A stretch of 64,000 nt of DNA from Cognaticolwellia sediminilitoris (GCA_002104535.1 NBOG01000007.1:118482-182481); one strand, 5' to 3'; numbered from the stretch's first letter, positions 27,139-37,476 are shown. Notes: generated from the sequence alone by a model not told the origin. Translations and numbers: made by a program.

Positions 27139-27792
27139 TTATATTTTGAGCGTAATGATATAAAGCCTTTCTAGTAAATAATCTACTTCGAACGTACGCT
27201 GAGCAAATTGTTTATTACTTAATTCATTAGTCGCGATGCATTCAACATCAAACTGCGAGAATAATCGCGAAACATCCGCACTGTCAATAGCAAAGGGTGG
27301 CCCGCTTAATTGCGTTTTAGGAAACTCTAATGTCACTAAAAATAAACGCGTATCAGAGCTAAAAAAGTGCACTAAGTGATCGACATACTGTTGCTGCATT
27401 ATTTCAGGTAATGCTATTAATGCCGCGCGGTCGTATATCCAGTCAACAGAGCCAATAAGCTCAGGAGATAACTTAAAAAAATCACCTTGGTATAGCGAAA
27501 GCTGATCAGCAGAATAATGTTCAAATTCTCCTAGACGTTTTCTTTCAAGCGGAATATTGTTATCAATAAAAAAGTCACGACAAGCAATTTCACTCAATTC
27601 ATTGCCGGTTACCTGCATAAATTGCGCTAAATAAGCCATATCAGTAGATTTACCACATAAAGGCACAAACACGTGTTGATCTGTCGGCAGTGCCAATTGG
27701 TTAAAATATTGATGCAAAAATGGGTGCACTTCACGTTGGTGAAAACCTAACGTGTTGCGCTCCCAACATTTATGCCAAAAGCTACTTTCCAT
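27139..27792 (-). CDS. tpm: thiopurine S-methyltransferase
   Basis: A 217-residue SAM-dependent methyltransferase of the TPMT family. It starts MESSFWHKCWERNTLGFHQ, has the motif VFVPLCGKSTDMAYLAQF and GNELSEIACRDFF, and DWIYDRAALIALP. In bacteria the enzyme methylates selenium, tellurium and thiopurine compounds. It lies upstream-to-tail with sohB (47 bp gap, same strand). Confidence 0.93.
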   Translation of the reverse strand: MESSFWHKCWERNTLGFHQREVHPFLHQYFNQLALPTDQHVFVPLCGKSTDMAYLAQFMQVTGNELSEIACRDFFIDNNIPLERKRLGEFEHYSADQLSLYQGDFFKLSPELIGSVDWIYDRAALIALPEIMQQQYVDHLVHFFSSDTRLFLVTLEFPKTQLSGPPFAIDSADVSRLFSQFDVECIATNELSNKQFAQRTFEVDYLLERLYIITLKI

Positions 27793-27839
27793 TGATTTTA
27801 CTTACCGCTGAACTAAAGTTGTCGACGATATAAATGATC

Positions 27840-28889
27840 TTAACCTGGGAAAATTCGATTATTTTGCCAAACTTTACTAACAATAGCATCAAATGAAAGT
27901 GAAGCTGCCTTAGAGAACTTCTCTGCTAAACCTTTCTTCGTTGCATATTTTATTTGCACAACTTTATGAGATTTAGCACGTGCTTGAAGATAGTCATCAC
28001 TCGTTTGTAACTCATCTACAAGACCTAATTCTTTTGCTTGTGTACCAAACCAATGTTCACCTGTTGCTACCTTGGCAATATCGAGACTTGGACGATGCTC
28101 ACTAACAAAGTTCTTAAATAGAACATGCGTCTCTTCCAATTCTTCAACAAACTTTTCACGACCTTTATCGGTGTTTTCACCGAACATGGTTACCGTGCGT
28201 TTAAATTCACCAGCAGTAAACTGTTCAAAGTCGACGTCATTCTTTTTCAAAAGCTTGTTAAAGTTTGGTACTTGAGCAATAACGCCAATAGAACCAATAA
28301 TAGCAAATGGCGCTGATACTATTTTATTTGCCACACATGCCATCATATAACCGCCGCTCGCGGCGACTTTATCGACTGACGCAGTTAACGGAATGTTGTG
28401 TTGACGAATTCGGTCAAGCTGGGATGCAGCCAAACCATAGCCGTGCACCATACCGCCGCCACTTTCTAAACGAACAAACACCTCATCCTTTGGCTCAGCA
28501 ACGGTTAGAATTGCGCTTATTTCTTCACGTAACGAACTGACTTCTTTGGCATCAATACTGCCATTAAAGTCAACAACAAATAACCGCGGCGTAGCTGCTT
28601 TATTCTCTTCACCTGCTTTCGCTGCTTTTTTAGCGGCTTTAGCTTGCTCTTTTTCAAGCTTTTTATCGTTTTTTTCTTTTTCTTTTAATTCTTCTTTTGA
28701 TAATAAATGATGAGTAATATCTTCCTCAACTTCAGTGTATTGCTCTGAAAGGTCAGTGATTTCTAATTCACCTTTTCTGCCGCCCTGCTTCATAGCAGAA
28801 GAAGCAATGGCAATAATAATAGCGATCACTGCAACCACAAAAGTAATAGTTTTGGCTAAAAACAAGCCGTATTCATACAAAAATTCCAA
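27840..28889 (-). CDS. sohB: SohB, inner-membrane S49 peptidase
   Basis: A 349-residue protein. It has an N-terminal membrane helix (about 10-30), a highly charged Lys/Glu/Ala linker (about 60-100) and an S49/ClpP-fold protease domain with nucleophile Ser178 in AASGGYMMACVANKI and GSIGVIAQVPNFNKLL. The C-terminal S49 extension (GEHWFGTQAKELGLVDEL) is intact. Related to SppA signal-peptide peptidase; probably degrades membrane-associated peptides. Full length. Confidence 0.94.
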   Translation of the reverse strand: MEFLYEYGLFLAKTITFVVAVIAIIIAIASSAMKQGGRKGELEITDLSEQYTEVEEDITHHLLSKEELKEKEKNDKKLEKEQAKAAKKAAKAGEENKAATPRLFVVDFNGSIDAKEVSSLREEISAILTVAEPKDEVFVRLESGGGMVHGYGLAASQLDRIRQHNIPLTASVDKVAASGGYMMACVANKIVSAPFAIIGSIGVIAQVPNFNKLLKKNDVDFEQFTAGEFKRTVTMFGENTDKGREKFVEELEETHVLFKNFVSEHRPSLDIAKVATGEHWFGTQAKELGLVDELQTSDDYLQARAKSHKVVQIKYATKKGLAEKFSKAASLSFDAIVSKVWQNNRIFPG

Positions 28890-29191
28890 TTTTTTCTCCT
28901 AACCGTCGTGATACCAACAAGGTTATGTAGTTTGGTATTCGCTATGGTAAATGTTGCTGTTAAGCATTAAATACAAATATTATTCTACTTATCAATATGG
29001 GGTAAAAATTTTATAAATAAAGGTTAATTCTTAATTTATTAAAAATGTTCTTCTGAGAAAATTAAAACACACAATGTTACCCCTTCACAATCACATAGAG
29101 ATATTTAATCATAATGAAAATCGTCTTTTGTAAACAATGAAAGTAGAAGATTAATACTGAAGCAACATCTAAAGTACTTTAACACTGAACA
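28890..29191. other. sohB upstream region, no gene seen
   Basis: About 300 bp of AT-rich DNA holding the sohB promoter region. I see no reading frame with a ribosome site and no structured element other than the terminator at 29192. Confidence 0.5.
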
Positions 29192-29216
29192 TAAAAAAGC
29201 CCTCATATGAGGGCTT
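29192..29216 (-). terminator. terminator after the lipase gene
   Basis: A 10-bp palindromic stem AAGCCCTCAT/ATGAGGGCTT (29197-29216), followed on the minus strand by a T run. Nearly the same terminator sequence follows adk at 51585. Confidence 0.88.
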
Positions 29217-29240
29217 CAAGATACAAAGTTATGCTAAACG

Positions 29241-31646
29241 TTATTGTACAACCGCTGCATCCGTTACTGGAATTACAGTGCCCATAGTAGCAAAGAATGT
29301 TGCTACTTGAGTTTGCATTTCTTGTGTTGCTCTTGCGCTTAATACGGCATCAGGAGACGCTGCATTTGCACGAGGATCAAGTATTGAACTATGGTGACCA
29401 TTTACAAACCTTACCACACCAGAGCCTTGAGTCGTTTCGCTAACTCCTGAAAGTCCTAAAAAGCCTACGATTGGCTCAGTGCCCCCCATTGGCGTAAATG
29501 GTGCAGTATTCGTTACTGTTTGGTCAGATAAGTTATCTGCGCCATCACCGACAACTTCGATTAGATGTGTTGGCGTTTCTGTGGCCGCTAATGCTTGAAC
29601 ATAAGCAATAGGGTCACCAGAATCGGTTACTGTTTGTGCCGCAAATGTAAACTGTGCAAAACCAGCATCCAATGTTGCTTTTTGTTCAGCAGTTAACGCA
29701 TCGTAAAAGGCAAAGTAAAAACCACTTAACTGTTCTTGACTATAATCTTCAGGTAAATTTGCAGCAACCGCAGCGGCAAATTCAGGTGAAAGTTGTAAGG
29801 TTAAGTTAGATTTAGCTAAACCTTCAAAGGCTGGTGAATCTAAACCAAAGTTAGCCAACATTAAACCAGGCATTGCTAAAGAAGTACTCGCAATGTTGAA
29901 CAAACCGTCAACTTGAGGACTCAACTCTGTATTGGCTAAACCTACAGCATTCATGCCGTAAATACCACCCAGTGAGTGACCTAGTAAATGAACCTTACTA
30001 CTATCAACTTTAATTGGGTTACCGTCGCCGTCAACACCGCCTAAAAAGTTAATACCTAAACGTAGACCAAGTAAATCAGCGGTACTTTGGCGTGTATTAT
30101 CACGCATAGTCAACATACTGCCTAAATTTACATAGTGTAGAGTTGAAACAGTACTGGTATTAATGTCATCAGTACCATCTTGGTCAAGGTCAAAGCCACG
30201 GCTACCATGTAATGGTTGATCAATTGCGATAGTCGCAATCCCAAACACCGATAAAATGCCCGTAATAGGTAACATTTGTTCTTTTGTTGATGTAATACCA
30301 TGTACTAACATCGCTACTGGCCAGCCATTCGCTGGTTCTTCTAACGCAGGTAATCCCATACTGGCACGAACAGGGTTAGCCCAAGCTAAATCTGGCGTAG
30401 TCATTTGCACATCAATTGGCATTAATGCGTTAGCTACAGGGATTGGATTAAACTTCGTTAAATTACGTTCAGTATCAATGGCAACAGCAGAGCTTAAATC
30501 GCGTAAACCAAAATTCATACAAAAGCCATCGTTAGCATCTAATGGTCCAGCAGGAATAGCGGCTGGGTTTGCTGCAGCTAGGCCAGCTAAAGTAGCACCT
30601 GAGTCACAACGGGCACGCCACCAATCGTTAACTGGTGCTAATGGATTTTCAGCTGAAGGTACACCTGAGTAATAAGGCAATGTAATTGAACCACGAATAT
30701 AATTAGCGGCTGAATATAACGGGATTAATGATTCTGGAATTAAACCATTTAAAACATTAGCCACTGACCAACCCGTATCTGCTACACCAATAGCAGGATT
30801 ACCCGCTTGAGCGTTAGCAACCATTTGTGGTACGCCTGCTGCCATCAATTGTTTAACAGTATTCAAAACTCGAGTTGTTGACTGTGTCGTCATCGCAGAG
30901 CTATAAATAATAGTGTCACTATCAACACCTGCAGCTACAACAGCAGCTTCATAGCTATTGATAATACCTTGCAGTTGTAGTTGAGATGCATTGCCTAAAG
31001 GCAGAGTAGCAATATCTTGACGAGCTAATTCATAAGTAGTTGAACCGGCAATTGCTTGACCATTGTTATCGCGAAGGTTATTTGTCATCACGATGACGAA
31101 AGTTGTTTCAGCTTTAAACGGTTTCATTGGCACTACAACAACGCTATCACCTGATTTTTGTGTGATAAAGTCTTGACCAAAGGCTAACTCACCCACCACT
31201 TTACAGGCTAAACCACGAGTAACAGCAGTACAGTCACTGTCATTTGCGTCACCGCCCATAACAGTTTCAAATATTCTAACCGAACCGGGCTCAAATGCAC
31301 TGGCCGCATCTAATGATGTACCTGCTGGAAATTCGATATCTAAGCGGAAAGGTTGTGAAATAGACCAGCCATCAAGTGCACTTATAGCAACAAAAGGATC
31401 TGAACCATCTGTTGGGTCAGCAACAGGGATCTCTAATGTACCATCTTGGGTACCTGAAAAAATCAAATCATTTGGAATAGAAAGTCCGGCAGCGCCAGCA
31501 CTTGGATTAAATTTTACGCGAGCAGTTGGAACTACGGCAGTACCGTTTTCAACTACGGCTTTTTCTACATCTTGTATAGTTTCATCTTCACAAGCACTTA
31601 AACCTAAAGTGCTGGCGATTGCGATACTCAGTACTAGCTTTTTCAT
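29241..31646 (-). CDS. VolA/Pla-1/cef-family lipoprotein lipase
   Basis: An 801-residue lipoprotein (signal peptide, lipobox LSAC with Cys19). The N-terminal bacterial virulence-factor lipase domain (FNPSAGAAGLSIPNDLIFSG, ISALDGWSISQPFRL) is followed by an alpha/beta hydrolase with nucleophile Ser558 in LLGHSLGGIYGMNAVG and a C-terminal His in FVNGHHSSILDP. This matches the VolA family; V. cholerae VolA is a surface lysophospholipase releasing fatty acids from lysophosphatidylcholine. The FadR-like site at 31760 and nearby fadD suggest a role in fatty-acid scavenging. Confidence 0.9.
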   Translation of the reverse strand: MKKLVLSIAIASTLGLSACEDETIQDVEKAVVENGTAVVPTARVKFNPSAGAAGLSIPNDLIFSGTQDGTLEIPVADPTDGSDPFVAISALDGWSISQPFRLDIEFPAGTSLDAASAFEPGSVRIFETVMGGDANDSDCTAVTRGLACKVVGELAFGQDFITQKSGDSVVVVPMKPFKAETTFVIVMTNNLRDNNGQAIAGSTTYELARQDIATLPLGNASQLQLQGIINSYEAAVVAAGVDSDTIIYSSAMTTQSTTRVLNTVKQLMAAGVPQMVANAQAGNPAIGVADTGWSVANVLNGLIPESLIPLYSAANYIRGSITLPYYSGVPSAENPLAPVNDWWRARCDSGATLAGLAAANPAAIPAGPLDANDGFCMNFGLRDLSSAVAIDTERNLTKFNPIPVANALMPIDVQMTTPDLAWANPVRASMGLPALEEPANGWPVAMLVHGITSTKEQMLPITGILSVFGIATIAIDQPLHGSRGFDLDQDGTDDINTSTVSTLHYVNLGSMLTMRDNTRQSTADLLGLRLGINFLGGVDGDGNPIKVDSSKVHLLGHSLGGIYGMNAVGLANTELSPQVDGLFNIASTSLAMPGLMLANFGLDSPAFEGLAKSNLTLQLSPEFAAAVAANLPEDYSQEQLSGFYFAFYDALTAEQKATLDAGFAQFTFAAQTVTDSGDPIAYVQALAATETPTHLIEVVGDGADNLSDQTVTNTAPFTPMGGTEPIVGFLGLSGVSETTQGSGVVRFVNGHHSSILDPRANAASPDAVLSARATQEMQTQVATFFATMGTVIPVTDAAVVQ

Positions 31647-31759
31647 TTTATCTCCCCACGGACTTATCTTATTTTTATAAACTTAGTAAATTTCTAAGCT
31701 TATATTTATTATTCTTAATTATTATCGTTGATTTTTATACCTATCCTAGCATTAATTTC

Positions 31760-31776
31760 AACTTGTTAGACCAGTT
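31760..31776. promoter_or_regulatory. FadR-like operator between the lipase and SDR genes
   Basis: AACTTGTTAGACCAGTT agrees with the FadR consensus AACTGGTCNGACCAGTT at 14 of 16 defined positions. It lies 114 bp upstream of the lipase start and 150 bp upstream of the SDR start, so it could control either. No fadR gene is in the window. Confidence 0.6.
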
Positions 31777-31925
31777 AAACTTAACTCAAGAATAGAACAA
31801 GTGCTAGTGATTTTTTGATTTATTCACAGTTTTTAATCAACAATTGTCAATTACTAACAAAAACACTCGTCAGCATAGTGCTGAAAGTAGTAGAATTGTA
31901 TCAAATTTTTTCAATAATTAATCAT

Positions 31926-32663
31926 ATGTTTGACTACGTAATAACACCACAAATATTAGCAAATAAAACCATTTTAGTAACTGGCGCTGGTGCAGGCATC
32001 GGTCGTCAAGCGGCGTTAACCTATGCTGAGCTAGGCGCCACCGTTATTATCTTAGGCAAAACGGTAGCAAAACTTGAAGCCGTTTATGATGAAATCCTGG
32101 CTAAAGGATACCCTGAACCCGCTATTGTGCCTTTAGATTTAAAAGGCGCAACTAAACAAAATTATATTGATTTGGCTGCCACTATTGAAAATCAATTCGG
32201 TAAATTAGACGGCGCATTACTTAATGCATCAATGTTAGGCGAATTAACGCCATTTAGCCAAATTCATCAACAAATTTGGCAAGATGTTATGCAAGTTAAC
32301 GTCAACGCTCAATTTCTGTTGTCTCAAGCCTTACTCCCTAGCCTTTTAAAAGCTGAAAGTGCATCTTTGGTGTTTACAACATCAGGTGTGGGTAATAAAG
32401 GTAAAGCTTATTGGGGTGCTTATAGTGTTTCAAAATTTGCCACTGAAGGTATGATGCAAGTAATTGCAGATGAATATGACAGCAGTACGCTAAGAACGAA
32501 TGCTATCAACCCAGGTGCAACGAATACGAATATGCGCTCAAGTGCTTACCCGGCTGAAAACAAAGCGAATATTGCCGATCCTGAGAACATAATGCCGCTA
32601 TATGTCTATTTAATGTCAGATGACAGTAAATCCGTCAATGGCCAGCGCTTAAATGCACAATAA
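31926..32663 (+). CDS. yciK: YciK-like short-chain dehydrogenase
   Basis: The frame is open from 31815, but homology starts at the ATG at 31926 (MFDYVITPQILANKTILVTG), giving 245 residues. The SDR features are TGAGAGIGRQAA (NADP-binding), NAS in place of NNAG, and the YSVSK catalytic pair (YSVSKFATEGMM). It matches the YciK family, cytoplasmic oxidoreductases of unknown substrate. A bidirectional terminator follows. Confidence 0.85.
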   Translation: MFDYVITPQILANKTILVTGAGAGIGRQAALTYAELGATVIILGKTVAKLEAVYDEILAKGYPEPAIVPLDLKGATKQNYIDLAATIENQFGKLDGALLNASMLGELTPFSQIHQQIWQDVMQVNVNAQFLLSQALLPSLLKAESASLVFTTSGVGNKGKAYWGAYSVSKFATEGMMQVIADEYDSSTLRTNAINPGATNTNMRSSAYPAENKANIADPENIMPLYVYLMSDDSKSVNGQRLNAQ

Positions 32664-32705
32664 CAGCTAACTATTGACCTGCCCTAGTGTGGGTCATTTG
32701 AAAAA

Positions 32706-32732
32706 AAAAGACCAACAATTGTTGGTCTTTTA
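32706..32732. terminator. bidirectional terminator between yciK and fadD
   Basis: A perfect palindrome (AAAGACCAACAATTGTTGGT core) with A and T runs on either side, serving the converging genes. Confidence 0.9.
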
Positions 32733-32756
32733 TTTATATTTATAATCCTCGTTTTA

Positions 32757-34412
32757 CTAACGAAGTTCCCGACGTAATATTTTACCCACGTTAGTTTTGG
32801 GTAACTCATCACGAAACTCAACCAGTTTTGGAACTTTGTAATTGGTTAAGTTTTCACGACAATGTTTTTTTAATTCCGATTCTGTCAAATTTGGATCTTT
32901 GCGCACTACGAATAATTTCACCGCTTCACCGCATGCTTCATGTGGAACACCGATAGCCGCAGCTTCTAGTACACCTTCATGGCTCATAACAACTTCTTCA
33001 ATTTCATTAGGGAAAACATTAAAGCCTGAAACAATGATCATATCTTTTTTACGATCTACAATTTTGAAAAAACCGTTTTCATCCATCGTAGCGACATCAC
33101 CCGTAGCTAACCAACCATCTTTTAAAATTTCATCGGTTGCTTCTTGGCGCTTATAATAACCTTTCATTACTTGTGGGCCGCTTACCCACATTTCTCCCGC
33201 TTCACCGATTTCGGCATCGTTACCATCTTCTAACACTATACGAATATCAGTAGAGGATGCTGGTAAACCTATACTGCCACTGTAATGTTCTTGGTTATAA
33301 GGACAAAGTGTTACTAAAGGAGCGCATTCTGTTAAGCCATAGCCTTCTAGTAAACGGGTATTGGTGACACTTTCCCATTTTTCAGCGACTGGACGTTGTA
33401 CCGCCATACCACCACCTAATGAGAGTTTTAAATTAGCAAAATTGAGCTCATTAAAACCTGGTGTATTCAATAAACCGTTAAATAAGGTATTTACCCCAGT
33501 TATCGCAGTAAAAGGATACTTACCTAATTCTTTAACAAAGCCTGGCATGTCACGCGGATTACTGATCAGTAAATTAGTACCGCCTAAGGTAATAAACATC
33601 AGGCAATTCGCTGTTAACGCGAAAATATGGTAAAGCGGTAATGCCGTTACCACTAACTCTTTACCGTCTTCAAGTATTGGTTTTATCGCCGCTTTTGCTT
33701 GTTCTAAGTTAGCCACCATATTGCGATGCGTTAACATAGCGCCTTTCGAAACACCGGTAGTACCACCGGTATATTGTAAAAAGGCTAAATCGGCGCCAGT
33801 CAGTTCAACAGGGCTAAGGTTGAGCTTAAAACCTTGAGCAAGGGCTTTATTAAATTGTATGGTATTTGCCAGCGTAAAAGCAGGCACCATTTTTTTAACA
33901 TACTTAATAACACTATTAACAATAGTACCTTTAACCATGCCAAGGCGATCACCAAGTGACGTCAAAATAACTTTTTCAACCGGTGTTTTATCAATTACTT
34001 TTTCCAAAATACTGGCAAAGTTCTCGATAATCAAAATCGCTTTAGTATCTGAATCTTTTAATTGGTGTTCTAATTCACGAGGAGTGTAAAGTGGGTTAAC
34101 GTTTACAACCGTTAAACCTGCCAACAACGCACCAAACAATGCAATAGGATACTGCAAACAGTTTGGCACCATAATAGCAAATTTATCACCTTTAACTAAA
34201 CCAAGGTCTTGTTGTAGATAAGCGGCAAATGCAGTGGCTTGTTGAGCAAGTTCACTATAACTAATTTCTCCGCCCATATTAATAAATGCAGTTCGATCGG
34301 CATATATTTTCGTATATTTATGAAACATATCGACAATTGAAGCATATTTATCAGGATCAATTTCATATGGAACGCCAGGAGGATAACTCTTCTCAAGCCA
34401 AATTTTTTCCAC
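32757..34412 (-). CDS. fadD: FadD, long-chain acyl-CoA synthetase
   Basis: A GTG at 34412 with a ribosome site AGGAAAGG starts [20 protein letters not shown], the normal FadD N-terminus (551 residues). The ATG at 34499 would add 29 residues with no family support. The adenylate-forming motifs are [41 protein letters not shown] and the C-terminal [13 protein letters not shown]. It activates exogenous fatty acids to acyl-CoA at the inner membrane. A FadR-like site lies 60 bp upstream of the GTG. Confidence 0.94.
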   Translation of the reverse strand: MEKIWLEKSYPPGVPYEIDPDKYASIVDMFHKYTKIYADRTAFINMGGEISYSELAQQATAFAAYLQQDLGLVKGDKFAIMVPNCLQYPIALFGALLAGLTVVNVNPLYTPRELEHQLKDSDTKAILIIENFASILEKVIDKTPVEKVILTSLGDRLGMVKGTIVNSVIKYVKKMVPAFTLANTIQFNKALAQGFKLNLSPVELTGADLAFLQYTGGTTGVSKGAMLTHRNMVANLEQAKAAIKPILEDGKELVVTALPLYHIFALTANCLMFITLGGTNLLISNPRDMPGFVKELGKYPFTAITGVNTLFNGLLNTPGFNELNFANLKLSLGGGMAVQRPVAEKWESVTNTRLLEGYGLTECAPLVTLCPYNQEHYSGSIGLPASSTDIRIVLEDGNDAEIGEAGEMWVSGPQVMKGYYKRQEATDEILKDGWLATGDVATMDENGFFKIVDRKKDMIIVSGFNVFPNEIEEVVMSHEGVLEAAAIGVPHEACGEAVKLFVVRKDPNLTESELKKHCRENLTNYKVPKLVEFRDELPKTNVGKILRRELR

Positions 34413-34471
34413 AGTACCTTTCCTCTTATAATTCTTAGACTTAATTTCTATGATACGTTTTAACAAATTTT

Positions 34472-34488
34472 CACTGGTCGATCCAGTA
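34472..34488. promoter_or_regulatory. FadR-like operator upstream of fadD
   Basis: CACTGGTCGATCCAGTA matches the FadR consensus at 12 of 16 defined positions and is itself an ACTGG/CCAGT palindrome. It lies just upstream of the GTG start used by fadD, where a repressor site is expected. Confidence 0.5.
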
Positions 34489-34575
34489 AATTTAAACACT
34501 TGTTTAAATTATGTTGGTAAAACTAAACTCATTATAGATGAACCGGTTAAAATTTGTTCTAGGTTTAAGTAAATA

Positions 34576-35433
34576 TTACTGATTAATGAACTGACTTACC
34601 AGTTTAGCTGTTTGTTCAACTTGTTCCATATGCACATGATGACCACCGGATAGCTTTTCTTTCTTAAGTGCTTTAAATAATGGTCCAAAATGCTCGATAC
34701 CTTCTGTTACCATATCTAATCCTCTGTCACCGTATAGCAACTGTACTGGTGTTGTTATATCAGAAATAATTTGCTCTGCTTGCGCTTGGGTAAATCGATA
34801 AGGTGAAACAGCACGTAAACGACTGTCTGAGCGCCATATATAGCCCTGCTCTGTATGTTTTATCGCCCTTTTAACAATCAAGGTAGCATTTTCCTGACTT
34901 AAGTCTGAAACCGCAACACGTGCAGCAATAGCAGAATCAAGACTTTCGTGATATTTTTTCGTTTTACCTGCTATCGCTATTCGACTTAACAAACCTTTGC
35001 GAAGTTGTTCTGTTGATTTTTCTGCTTTCGACGTTAAAAAACCAAGGGTATCAATAAGCGTTAACGACTTAACATGCTCAGGAAATGCTGCTGCAAACGC
35101 AGAGGCAACCATTCCTCCCATGGAGTGCCCAACAATATCAACACTTTGCCATTGTTGTCCCCGAAAGAGATTAATTAAGTCATCAACCCAGTCCAAAAAG
35201 TGGTAATGGGCATCTTCGCTTCTATGATCAGATAAACCATGCCCTGGCCAATCAATGGCAATGACATGAAAATCAGACAAATGCGGAATCAAAGGCATAA
35301 AGCTCGCTGAATTATCTAACCAACCATGCAAGCACAACAGCAATGGTGCAGTTTCATTACCATTACTGATGCCACGAACTTTATGTCCTTTTATCGTAAA
35401 TTCAACAGTTTTAATGGCGTTAGGCTTTAACAT
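34576..35433 (-). CDS. alpha/beta hydrolase, MenH/BioH-like fold
   Basis: A 285-residue cytoplasmic hydrolase. It has LLLCLHGWLDNSASFMPLIP (oxyanion region), AIDWPGHGLSDHRS, the nucleophile VGHSMGGMVASAFA, the acid region LLYGDRGLD and the catalytic His in LSGGHHVHME. Its neighbour is fadD, in the same direction with a 160-bp gap. An esterase acting on acyl esters is likely; the substrate is unknown. Confidence 0.85.
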   Translation of the reverse strand: MLKPNAIKTVEFTIKGHKVRGISNGNETAPLLLCLHGWLDNSASFMPLIPHLSDFHVIAIDWPGHGLSDHRSEDAHYHFLDWVDDLINLFRGQQWQSVDIVGHSMGGMVASAFAAAFPEHVKSLTLIDTLGFLTSKAEKSTEQLRKGLLSRIAIAGKTKKYHESLDSAIAARVAVSDLSQENATLIVKRAIKHTEQGYIWRSDSRLRAVSPYRFTQAQAEQIISDITTPVQLLYGDRGLDMVTEGIEHFGPLFKALKKEKLSGGHHVHMEQVEQTAKLVSQFINQ

Positions 35434-35498
35434 AAGATCTCTTTATAAAATTCTTCATAAAACTTATTCATAATAAAAAAGCGGTTAGAAGCGGCCAA

Positions 35499-36152
35499 CT
35501 AGCGGGAGCGAGTGAATGATTTTTTACTGAGCCGGTATGTCGCAAACAACCCAGCTGACAACCACAGAACAACCCATACTATTTCGGGAATATAAGTTAA
35601 ATTAGCTAAAGCTGCACCATCGCCGCGAGATTGACCGTCGAGTAAATAAAGTGGACTCATTAGGCTATTAACCAGCACCAACAAACCGGTAATTTGTAAT
35701 AAATTTTGTAAATACTTTTGAGATGAGTATTTTAATTGCGCGATCACTAAAGCCAACAACACTAAAACAATAAATAAAGTTAATAAATCTCGCACCCAAA
35801 GCAAAATACTGAACACGAACAATGCTACTAATAACATCGAAAAAGCCTGTGCAATTCTTCGATTTACTGAGGCAAGTGAATAAATCAAACAGCCCCATAA
35901 TATTGCCCCGCCATAACCCATTAAACTAATTACAAACGATGAACCGCCTCGAGTAGTACATAAGCCAGCACCATTAGGAAATAATTGAATTTGTAAGATA
36001 CTGCCACCGGTAAGCAGTGCCGCTAATCCATGGCTAATTTCATGAAAATAACTTTCTAACCATTTGAAAGGGATTGAAACGAAAGGCAATTGTAAAATAA
36101 TTAATGCTGCAAAGAGCATTAACCAAAACTGATATTTATGTCGAAAGGTCAT
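35499..36152 (-). CDS. M50-family membrane metalloprotease-like protein
   Basis: A 217-residue membrane protein if started at the Met at 36152. The frame is open to 36257 but would then overlap the next gene by 62 bp, so the shorter form is preferred; the ribosome site is weak for both. The zinc motif HEISHG lies in LESYFHEISHGLAALLTGG, and six or so membrane helices follow. It matches the M50B-like peptidase family. Whether it is an active protease is not known. Confidence 0.75.
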   Translation of the reverse strand: MTFRHKYQFWLMLFAALIILQLPFVSIPFKWLESYFHEISHGLAALLTGGSILQIQLFPNGAGLCTTRGGSSFVISLMGYGGAILWGCLIYSLASVNRRIAQAFSMLLVALFVFSILLWVRDLLTLFIVLVLLALVIAQLKYSSQKYLQNLLQITGLLVLVNSLMSPLYLLDGQSRGDGAALANLTYIPEIVWVVLWLSAGLFATYRLSKKSFTRSR

Positions 36153-36195
36153 TGATGATTGTTGAGTGTTTGAATGCAAATGTTTATCAGCAGAA

Positions 36196-36591
36196 TCAGG
36201 CAAATAGGTCAACGCCAAAAATTTGTTCAATATTATCGCGTTGAGCAATGCTACCAACTGACTGATAGGCCGCTACCGCCAATTGGTTTTGTGAAGGAGG
36301 TGCATCATAACCGCTGTTACTATTATTTTGCTGACTATTAGCTTGTCGATTGCTATTAACATTACTTGAGGGTAATTGTTCACGCTCGATAAGTGCAATC
36401 GCCTGATCGTCTATATCAAGCCGTTGTCTTGAATTAATATCAGCTTGCGATTGTTGGTTTTTGTTTTCTTCAGAGGCAAGGTTTTCACGCGCAGTTACTC
36501 TTGTAATTTGCTCTAAGGCTTGTACAGACGAGTTATTACCCAAAACAATTGGCGTTTGAGAAATATTATTGGCGGCATTATTAATTTGCAT
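36196..36591 (-). CDS. conserved hypothetical, Asn/Gln-rich, upstream of the M50 gene
   Basis: A 131-residue soluble protein, disordered and rich in Asn, Gln and Ser in its middle (about 70-100). The C-terminal segment NQLAVAAYQSVGSIAQRDNI followed by EQIFGVDLFA looks conserved and structured. It lies 85 bp downstream of tsaB on the same strand. No function is known to me. Confidence 0.65.
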   Translation of the reverse strand: MQINNAANNISQTPIVLGNNSSVQALEQITRVTARENLASEENKNQQSQADINSRQRLDIDDQAIALIEREQLPSSNVNSNRQANSQQNNSNSGYDAPPSQNQLAVAAYQSVGSIAQRDNIEQIFGVDLFA

Positions 36592-36675
36592 ATTGTTAAT
36601 TTAGCAAATTTTCCAGTAAAGGTGAAAATTATTTTTCACGCTACGTGCTAAACACAGCGTTTTATCGGGTAAATT

Positions 36676-37362
36676 CTAACGCCCTGGTAGCTTTTTCCAC
36701 GAAACCGTATCGCGAACATACTTTGGTTGGGCGTGTTCGGCGTCGACACAGTTTTGCGTAAAATCGACTTGGCCAATCGTTAACATTGCTGATGCCGTCG
36801 GGAATAAAATGTCGGGTGATTCTAGGTTAGATTTTAACGCGGCTAACAGTGGATATGCATCCCACCCTGTACCTACGCCATAAACAGGCAATGCGATGTT
36901 TTGATAATATTGGGCAACCAATTCAGGTTTCAATACGGTTTCTTCTGTTTTTGCTTGCATGATCCCTTGAGAGTCAACTTCAAAGTAGCAGGTATAAACT
37001 TCGCCCATACGCGCGTCAATCGCCGCGATAACTTTATCTTGGCTTTTATCGTTGTATGCTTGCTGCGCCATTGCCTGTAACGTGGAAACACCTCGAGCCG
37101 ACAAGTCTGCAGAAAATGCTAAGCCTTGTGTTACACCGATACCAATGCGAACACCGGTAAAACTGCCAGGGCCTTGTCCAAAAATAATACCATCAAGCTC
37201 TGTCAATTTAAGATCAGCCTGCTTTAATACGCTATCTATCATAGGTAATAAACGTAAGCTATGTGACTGAGGACACAATTCATATTCACTAAACTGTTTG
37301 CCGTTGTGGTTAATTGCTACTGAACAAGCTTCAGTTGAGGCATCTAAGGCCAAAAATTTCAC
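36676..37362 (-). CDS. tsaB: TsaB, tRNA t6A synthesis protein
   Basis: A 228-residue actin-fold protein. MKFLALDASTEACSVAI, ELDGIIFGQGPGSFTGVRIG and GLAFSADLSARGVSTLQA are the TsaB signature. With TsaD, TsaE and TsaC it makes N6-threonylcarbamoyladenosine at position 37 of ANN-decoding tRNAs; TsaB itself is non-catalytic. Full length. Confidence 0.95.
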   Translation of the reverse strand: MKFLALDASTEACSVAINHNGKQFSEYELCPQSHSLRLLPMIDSVLKQADLKLTELDGIIFGQGPGSFTGVRIGIGVTQGLAFSADLSARGVSTLQAMAQQAYNDKSQDKVIAAIDARMGEVYTCYFEVDSQGIMQAKTEETVLKPELVAQYYQNIALPVYGVGTGWDAYPLLAALKSNLESPDILFPTASAMLTIGQVDFTQNCVDAEHAQPKYVRDTVSWKKLPGR

Positions 37363-37476
37363 GTCAAAAACCTTTTTTAATTGTCGTTATTCTCAATCGA
37401 CTGAGTTTAACATTATTTTTCATTTTGCTTAATTAAACTTTCTGTTTATACGGTATGTTTAATTTAGTAGATTAAT

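Noticed and set aside
30256..30672. 138-codon open frame antisense to the lipase gene
   Set aside because: It lies wholly inside a clear coding sequence on the other strand; composition is that of a shadow frame.
34413..34499. 29-residue N-terminal extension of FadD
   Set aside because: It has no family support, the GTG start has a good ribosome site, and the extension overlaps a probable FadR operator.
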